Positions 14,718 through 18,908 of a stretch of DNA of 18,908 nucleotides are shown piece by piece. Origin of the DNA: Maricaulis sp. (GTDB lineage Bacteria > Pseudomonadota > Alphaproteobacteria > Caulobacterales > Maricaulaceae); assembly GCA_002694345.1 (NCBI GenBank), contig NZLV01000035.1:1-18908 (forward strand). Reading direction: 5' to 3'. Every line of letters begins with the position of its first letter. Positions within the stretch are counted from its first letter, which is position 1. A model generated the notes under the pieces. That model worked only from the letters and a program-made list of their open reading frames with translations, made no database searches and was not told the origin of the DNA. A program made the position numbers and the translations under genes.

Positions 14718-15338
14718 TCAGTGGCGATAGGTGCCGGTGACAATCCAGGCGCCGCCTTCATCGCGCTCGATGCGATAACTCTCACTCCACGGCATGCAGA
14801 CATGTCCACAACTGTCATCGACCGCTTCCGGATTGATGTGGAGCTGTACGACGGACAGGCCCCGATTGGGGGCCATATAGACACGGCTGGGATTGATGAA
14901 GGCGACGAGATGCTCGCCTGAGAGGGCGGCCGTTTCGCCGCCCTGCCATATCCAGGCTCGTCCGTCGGCGGCTGAATGAGACTCGATCGGCTGCCAGTCG
15001 GTGGCCCGGGACCAGGTGCAGGCCAGAAGATCGTGCTCCGGCTCCGCGATAAAAGCCTTGTCGGATAGGGCGCTTTCCGCATGCTGCGGAGGCTGATCGG
15101 TCGGGCGCCAGGCTGACCAGGCGGGAAAGGCTTGCACTGGATCGCTTGCGTGCGAGAGGACGATGAAGGGCGGCAGAGGATCGGTCGCGCCTGCGAGTTC
15201 GGCTGAGACATGCTCCAGCACGGCATCGTAGACGGCACAGGTCACGGTTTCCTCTCCCGCATGTCCCGTCGAATCCGGTGCGCAGGCCTGGATTAGGCCA
15301 ATGATGACGGTCAGGGCGGCTAGCCAAAGCGCTTTCAT
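14718..15338 (-). CDS. Putative lipoprotein of unknown function
   Basis: The 206-residue protein starts MKALWLAALTVIIGLIQAC, a lipoprotein leader with Cys19; Gln at -2 makes the lipobox slightly unusual. The mature part has no family I recognise. It holds four further cysteines, including CGHVCMPW near residue 180, many Trp and His residues, and a beta-rich C-terminal end (SYRIERDEGGAWIVTGTYR) that looks like a closing beta hairpin. The ATG at 15338 lacks a clear Shine-Dalgarno site; TAACTG lies 7-12 bases upstream and could be a -10 box. It stands alone between repeat-filled gaps. Confidence 0.72.
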   Translation of the reverse strand: MKALWLAALTVIIGLIQACAPDSTGHAGEETVTCAVYDAVLEHVSAELAGATDPLPPFIVLSHASDPVQAFPAWSAWRPTDQPPQHAESALSDKAFIAEPEHDLLACTWSRATDWQPIESHSAADGRAWIWQGGETAALSGEHLVAFINPSRVYMAPNRGLSVVQLHINPEAVDDSCGHVCMPWSESYRIERDEGGAWIVTGTYRH

Positions 15339-15411
15339 GTCTGACAGTTAGGATGGTCCCGCCGTGAACGCCAGTCCCGTCTAGGCTTTCCAGTCTTGGC
15401 AGACCTCGATC

Positions 15412-15463
15412 TCCCTCCCTCTCCCTCGGGGAGAGGGTGGCGCGCATGCGCCGGGAGAGGGGG
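15412..15463 (+). repeat. Short palindromic repeat, family B, copy 2
   Basis: CCCTCTCCC (15418-15426) pairs with GGGAGAGGG (15430-15438) and is followed by TGGCGCGCATGCGCCGG, the same tail as the copy at 9944. The 300-base gap 15339-15638 holds this copy, the inverted copy at 15502, and a pyrimidine-rich stretch (15570-15615) before mscS. I see no gene in it. Confidence 0.65.
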
Positions 15464-15501
15464 GAATCCCGGTGTCCGGACTACACGCAATGACCCCGCC
15501 G

Positions 15502-15552
15502 CTCCCCCTCATCCGCCCCTACGGGGCACCTTCTCCCCGGGGAGAAGGGGGT
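15502..15552 (-). repeat. Short palindromic repeat, family B, copy 3 (inverted)
   Basis: CCTTCTCCCC (15530-15539) and GGGGAGAAGG (15540-15549) form a perfect 20-base palindrome, preceded by GCCCCTACGGGGC. Read on the minus strand, it is hairpin, GGTG, then GGCGGATGAGGGGG, as in the copy at 9944-9994. Copies 2 and 3 face each other across about 40 bases, like paired REP units. Confidence 0.62.
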
Positions 15553-15638
15553 ATCGGGCGAGTCTTCGCGTCCTTTCTCTCCACATCCTGCTCCCCCCAT
15601 GCTAACCCTCTCAAAACCCTGAGATTGCCGGAGCGGTT

Positions 15639-17009
15639 ATGCGCACACCCCAGGATGACAGTGCCCTTGATGAACTTCTGCCGACCGAGGCGTTGCAGGA
15701 GCGGGTGCAGGCGCTGGTCGACTGGGCGCTGGCGACGGCGACGGATATCAATGTCGCGCTGCAGCTGGGTCTGGTCCTGGTCGCCTTCATTCCGGCGCTG
15801 ATCTTCGGGCCGCGCCTGCGCCATGTGGTGGAGAGCCTGACCCGGGGGCGGATCAAGACCGGGTTGTCGCGCCGTCTTCTGACGGCCGGCATTGCCCTGG
15901 CAACGCCGCTGGCCTTGCTGGCGGTGCTGGCGATCGAGCGTGTGGTTCTGGGGGCGGTGGATCGGCCGGTGCATCTGGTCGATGCGGCAATGAGCCTGAT
16001 GACGGCCTGGCTGGTGATCCGGGCGGTCATCCTGATCATCCGGTCGCGCTTCTGGTCGAAACTGGCCTTCTACATTGCCTGGCCGGTCGCGGCGCTGGAC
16101 GTGTTCGGCCTGCTGGATGATGTCGTCATGCAGCTGCAGGCGCTGGCCATCCCGCTGGGCGAGACGCCGGAGGGGGAGCCGGTCGATCTCTCCCTGTTCG
16201 ATATCCTGCGCACGATGATCTATTTCGGCGTCCTGTTCTGGGCCGCCAGTTTTGCCGGGCGCGCCATCAATACCCAGCTGGAGCGCGCCGACGAGATTTC
16301 GCCGGCCCTGCGCGCCCTGATCGCCAAGATCCTGGGCTTTGTCCTGCCGATCATCGCCCTGCTGATCGCCCTGCAGCTGACCGGTTTCAACCTGGCCACG
16401 CTGGCGATCTTCTCCGGTGCGGTGGGTATCGGTGTCGGTCTGGGCTTGCAGAAGACGGTGGCCAACTTCGCCGCCGGTTTCACCCTGCTGGCCGACAAGT
16501 CGATCAAGCCGGGCGATGCACTGGAAGTGGACGGGACGTTCGGCTGGGTGACCGGCATGCAGTCGCGCTATGTGTCGATGCGCACGCGCGATGGTACCGA
16601 ACACCTGATCCCGAACGAGCATTTCATCGCCAATGGCGTGATCAACTGGTCCAAGTCGGACCGGATCGTGCGCATGCACGCGCCTTTCGGTGTGGCCTAT
16701 GAGACCCGCGACCTGAAACGCGTCCAGGAGCTCGCCATCGAGGCCGCCAAGACGGTCGAGCGGGTCGTGCCGGACAAGGACCCGGTTTGCAATCTCATGT
16801 CCTATGGTGCTAGTTCAGTGGATTTCGATCTGCGCTTCTGGATTTCCGATCCCCAGAACGGTCTGTCGAATGTGCGCTCCGAAGTGCTGATGGCGATCTG
16901 GGAGAGCTTCCACGAGAATGGTGTGGAATTCCCGTACCCGCAGGTCGATGTCCACCTCAAGGACATGCCGGCCGGTGCGGTCAAACGCCTGGTCGAACCG
17001 CAGGACTGA
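15639..17009 (+). CDS. MscS-family small-conductance mechanosensitive channel
   Basis: MscS-type channels in the inner membrane open under tension to release solutes after osmotic downshock. The 456-residue protein has an extended N-terminal membrane part (helices near 41-58, 80-105, 113-135, 140-158 and 187-205). The MscS core follows: two more helices, the second being the Gly/Ala-rich pore helix at about 252-285 (GAVGIGVGLGLQKTVANFAAGF). The beta domain has KPGDALEVDGTFGWVTGM and HLIPNEHFIANGVINWS, then the alpha/beta C-terminal domain. It is longer than E. coli MscS (286 residues) and shorter than MscK. GGAG lies about 5 bases before the ATG. No partner gene is adjacent. Confidence 0.92.
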   Translation: MRTPQDDSALDELLPTEALQERVQALVDWALATATDINVALQLGLVLVAFIPALIFGPRLRHVVESLTRGRIKTGLSRRLLTAGIALATPLALLAVLAIERVVLGAVDRPVHLVDAAMSLMTAWLVIRAVILIIRSRFWSKLAFYIAWPVAALDVFGLLDDVVMQLQALAIPLGETPEGEPVDLSLFDILRTMIYFGVLFWAASFAGRAINTQLERADEISPALRALIAKILGFVLPIIALLIALQLTGFNLATLAIFSGAVGIGVGLGLQKTVANFAAGFTLLADKSIKPGDALEVDGTFGWVTGMQSRYVSMRTRDGTEHLIPNEHFIANGVINWSKSDRIVRMHAPFGVAYETRDLKRVQELAIEAAKTVERVVPDKDPVCNLMSYGASSVDFDLRFWISDPQNGLSNVRSEVLMAIWESFHENGVEFPYPQVDVHLKDMPAGAVKRLVEPQD

Positions 17010-17030
17010 AGCCGAAAACCGTCAGGGCAG

Positions 17031-17066
17031 AAAAAAGGACGCGGAGATGGAGAGGGCTCCGCGTCC
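17031..17066 (-). terminator. Minus-strand intrinsic terminator
   Basis: Read on the minus strand, GGACGCGGAG and CTCCGCGTCC form a perfect 10-base-pair stem with the loop CCCTCTCCAT, followed directly by six T. On the plus strand no T run follows the stem, so it does not suit mscS. It therefore marks the 3' end of a minus-strand transcript. Confidence 0.8.
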
Positions 17067-17140
17067 TAGTGCTTGTGCCTGACAGACGGCGGACTTCCCG
17101 GAACCGGCAGGCCCACCGCGGCACAAACAAGCTTGATCGC
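17031..17140 (-). ncRNA. Candidate small RNA between mscS and the oxygenase gene
   Basis: Just before the minus-strand terminator lies a second hairpin. GCTTG..TTGTGCC (17132-17120) pairs with GGCACAAGC (17079-17071), enclosing a GC-rich inner stem with CCGGTTCCGG at its tip. Two stem-loops ending in a perfect terminator, with no protein-like reading frame, are the usual layout of a bacterial trans-acting small RNA. The terminator loop CCCUCUCCAU is complementary to purine-rich ribosome-binding sites. The 5' end is a guess, because I found no well-spaced promoter. The alternative is a back-up terminator for the oxygenase transcript. Confidence 0.4.
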
Positions 17141-17335
17141 GTGGGAGATTAGGGCCGGTTTCTCGCGAAGAAAAATCAATTGCAACTATGGCCGGTATTG
17201 AAACCGCCGATAGTGCGGGTGCGAGAGGATTGGGTTGGATTGTCCGCCAAGCGTTAGTGAATGCGAAATACAACCCAAGGAAGATGGGCGGGTCTGAAGC
17301 GCGGGCGGAGGCACAGCCGACCCGGGCAAGACCAC
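17141..17335. other. Structured gap with no convincing gene
   Basis: This 195-base stretch separates the candidate small RNA from the bidirectional terminator. It contains a perfect 8-base inverted repeat, TTGGGTTG (17230-17237) with CAACCCAA (17271-17278). A plus-strand frame from ATG 17188 runs through the terminator and has no ribosome-binding site, so I do not call it. A plus-strand RNA ending at 17384 is possible. Confidence 0.4.
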
Positions 17336-17384
17336 AAAAAACTGGCGGCGTGCGGTCATGGGGTCCGCACGCCGCCTCTTTTTT
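17336..17384. terminator. Bidirectional intrinsic terminator
   Basis: GGCGGCGTGCGG (17344-17355) and CCGCACGCCGCC (17365-17376) form a perfect 12-base-pair stem. Six A lie on the left (17336-17341) and TCTTTTTT on the right (17377-17384), so it can stop transcripts in both directions. On the minus strand it lies 22 bases after the oxygenase stop. On the plus strand it would end mscS read-through or a local transcript. Confidence 0.88.
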
Positions 17385-17405
17385 CCGCAACGCCGGGCGA
17401 GGCGT

Positions 17406-18356
17406 CTATTTCAGCAGGCCGATCTCGCGCAGGCGCTGATTGAGATAATCATTGGCGCGGATCGGGTCGGGATACTGGTCCGGACGGTCCGGTCCGGAAC
17501 ACCCCGGCAGGGTCTCGATCAGATAGTCCGGCCGATAGTGCAGGAAGAAGGGCATGGAATAGCGCGAATGGTCCGTGCGCGCGCCCTTGGGATTGATCAC
17601 CCGGTGCTGGGTGGAGGGCAGGACGTCATTGGTCGAACGGGCCAGCATGTCGCCCATGTTCACGACCAAGCAGCCCGGCGGTGGGTTCATGTCGATCCAC
17701 TCGCCTTCGCGCGTCTTCACCTGCAGGCCCGGCTCTTCAGCGCCCAGCAACAGGGTGATCGTATTGATGTCGCCATGGGCCTCGGCGCGGATCGAGCCGC
17801 CCGGATCGCCCTGGACCGGCGGATAATGCAGCAGGCGCATGACGGAATTGCCGTCCTTCACCTTGCCGTCGAAGAAGGTCTCTTCCAGCCCCAGATCGAC
17901 GGCGATGGCGCGCAGGATTTTCACGCCCAGCGCGTCGAAGGCCTGGTAGAGGCCGTGCACCGTTTCCAGCCAGCCTTCGATTTCTGCGGGCACCACATTC
18001 GGCGCCATGTCGGCGGCATAGGGATGGCCCTCGGGCAGGTCGCGGCCGACATGCCAGAACTCTTTCAGGTCGACATGCTTGGCGTCCTTGGCGATCTCCT
18101 TGCCGAAGGGCGTATAGCCGCGTGCGCCGCCACCACCTTCGATGAAGTATTGCATCTTGGTCGCTTCGGGCAGGGCGAAGAAGGCGGCCGCCTTCTTGTA
18201 GGCGTCGGCGATCAGCGCCTCGTCCAGGCCATGATCGGCAATGGCGGCAAAGCCGTATTCGCGGAAGCTGCGGCCCAGCTCCTTGGCGAAACGGGCCTTG
18301 TCCGTCGCCTGCAGAGACATGGAAACGGGCGGGAAGCGGGAAAGCGTATCGGTCAT
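17406..18356 (-). CDS. Isopenicillin N synthase-like Fe(II)/2-oxoglutarate dioxygenase
   Basis: The 316-residue protein belongs to the non-haem iron oxygenase family that includes isopenicillin N synthase and plant 2-oxoglutarate dioxygenases. The N-terminal DIOX_N part (about 10-110) contains FREYGFAAIADHGLD. The catalytic barrel has the iron triad H194 and D196 (AEAHGDINTITLLL) and H251 (TQHRVINP), and the R265xS267 co-substrate pair in SRYSMPFF. NPPPGCLVVNMGDML matches the family. The frame stays open to 18671, but ATG 18356 gives the normal family start and sits behind a promoter-like site. The natural substrate cannot be read from the sequence; a beta-lactam pathway is not implied. No biosynthetic cluster surrounds it. 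Confidence 0.9.
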   Translation of the reverse strand: MTDTLSRFPPVSMSLQATDKARFAKELGRSFREYGFAAIADHGLDEALIADAYKKAAAFFALPEATKMQYFIEGGGGARGYTPFGKEIAKDAKHVDLKEFWHVGRDLPEGHPYAADMAPNVVPAEIEGWLETVHGLYQAFDALGVKILRAIAVDLGLEETFFDGKVKDGNSVMRLLHYPPVQGDPGGSIRAEAHGDINTITLLLGAEEPGLQVKTREGEWIDMNPPPGCLVVNMGDMLARSTNDVLPSTQHRVINPKGARTDHSRYSMPFFLHYRPDYLIETLPGCSGPDRPDQYPDPIRANDYLNQRLREIGLLK

Positions 18357-18383
18357 GAAAAGCCTGTTTGAAGTTCGGGGCCT

Positions 18384-18412
18384 GAAATACGGGTTCGCCG
18401 CCGCTCTGCCAA
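18384..18412 (-). promoter_or_regulatory. Promoter of the oxygenase gene
   Basis: On the minus strand TTGGCA (18412-18407) and TATTTC (18389-18384) are separated by 17 bases. The start of transcription would fall near 18377, about 20 bases before the ATG at 18356, which also supports that start codon. The 174-base gap to the divergent gene at 18531 shows no other clear site. Confidence 0.5.
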
Positions 18413-18530
18413 GCGCCCAATGGTCGCAGTGGCGCAGGCTCCACACCCACAGACGAAGCGTTCGCCTGAGCGGTGCAAACCCTTGCCCCGAGCGGCCAAT
18501 GGCGGAAAACTCGCCGGGCAGGGGGACATT

Positions 18531-18908
18531 GTGGCCGAGACAATCGACAACCAGACAGACGCGGCGGAGCCGGGTGTGGCGGATGCGGGCGAAGCGGAGG
18601 CCGGTTCGGCACGCTGGTTTCGCGAGTCCGAGCGGCGCGAGCATGCGGAGGCCTGGCGGGCCGAGACGCAATCGCCCTGGGAGGCCGGCATTGGCGGGCT
18701 TGTCGTCTGGGGGGTCTGGCGCACCGTCTACAAAGGCTTCCAGCCGCTCTGGCTGATCGCCTCCCTGCTGGTTGCGGGCTTCTATCTTCTCACCTGGCTG
18801 GGTAGTGCCGGTGGCGTGGCGCGGGTGACGGCCGTTCCGCCCGGTCAGACCGAACGCATCGAAGCCGCCCTGTCATCCGCGGTTCCGGACGGCGTCGCGC
18901 CGCGCGAC
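18531..18908 (+). CDS. Single-pass membrane protein, N-terminal part
   Basis: The frame is open from GTG 18531 to the window edge (126 codons) and no stop is reached. AGGGGG lies about 7 bases before the GTG. The first 45 residues are acidic and Ala-rich, followed by a Trp-rich segment (SPWEAGIGGLVVWGVWRTVYKGF, about 48-70), a membrane helix at about 73-92 (LWLIASLLVAGFYLLTWLG), and then a stretch that is probably outside the membrane (VARVTAVPPGQTERIEAALS). It is divergent from the oxygenase gene. I do not recognise the family from this part. Confidence 0.6.
   Translation, partial: MAETIDNQTDAAEPGVADAGEAEAGSARWFRESERREHAEAWRAETQSPWEAGIGGLVVWGVWRTVYKGFQPLWLIASLLVAGFYLLTWLGSAGGVARVTAVPPGQTERIEAALSSAVPDGVAPRD

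Noticed and set aside
17022..17390. A 122-codon minus-strand frame in the same gap
   Set aside because: It starts inside the bidirectional terminator and ends through the other terminator; the composition is not protein-like.
17010..17405. tRNA, tmRNA, 4.5S RNA or 6S RNA in the gap
   Set aside because: I found no T-loop consensus, no SRP core motif and no tag-peptide frame; 6S RNA cannot be fully excluded by eye, so I leave only a generic small-RNA candidate.
17188..17439. An 83-codon plus-strand frame in the mscS-oxygenase gap
   Set aside because: It reads straight through the perfect bidirectional terminator and into the oxygenase gene, and has no ribosome-binding site.
18357..18671. The N-terminal extension of the oxygenase frame up to 18671
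   Set aside because: The family start fits ATG 18356, a 17-bp-spaced promoter lies inside the extension, and it would overlap the divergent gene at 18531.

Overview
The window is a gene-dense, GC-rich alphaproteobacterial chromosome segment. A MipZ-type ParA ATPase, clear gatCAB and pyrBC-plsY-dprA operons, and promoter-like sites resembling the Caulobacter housekeeping class all fit the Caulobacterales/Maricaulales (Maricaulis- or Hyphomonas-like) group. That placement is inference; no rRNA gene is present. Nearly everything is chromosomal housekeeping. I see no insertion sequence, prophage, CRISPR array or recognisable defence cluster.

Layout. 1-1036 (minus): the start of an exported protein and panC. 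1123-3610 (plus): a SPOR-domain lipoprotein, mipZ, a membrane-anchored J-domain protein and a small hypothetical gene, converging end to end with the next block. 7652-3611 (minus): a tightly overlapped pyrB - pyrC-like - plsY - dprA operon with a good promoter at 7695-7723. The pyrC product has lost every metal ligand I can align and is probably the non-catalytic partner of aspartate carbamoyltransferase. 7802-8749 (plus): an exported PqqB-like metallo-beta-lactamase-fold protein. 8977-10456 (minus): an AEC-family transporter and ruvX. 10559-14350 (plus): gatC, gatA, two tiny two-helix membrane proteins and gatB, coupled by overlapping starts and stops. 14718-15338 (minus): an unknown lipoprotein. 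15639-17009 (plus): an MscS-family channel. 17406-18356 (minus): an isopenicillin-N-synthase-like Fe(II)/2-oxoglutarate oxygenase. 18531 to the end (plus): a truncated single-pass membrane protein.

The gaps between operons are full of structure. Two copies of a 10-bp-terminal-inverted-repeat element lie in opposite orientation at 8778-8948 and 14403-14526. Three copies of a second short palindromic repeat lie near 9944, 15412 and 15502. A long nested palindrome lies at 14561-14685. The 396-bp gap after mscS holds one minus-strand and one bidirectional intrinsic terminator, and looks like it contains a small RNA gene.

The points most worth following are the candidate small RNA at 17031-17140, the two small membrane proteins inside gatCAB, the degenerate dihydroorotase, the altered metal motif of the exported metallo-hydrolase, and the possible leaderless start of the SPOR lipoprotein. 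I did not find convincing evidence of a wholly new multi-gene system.
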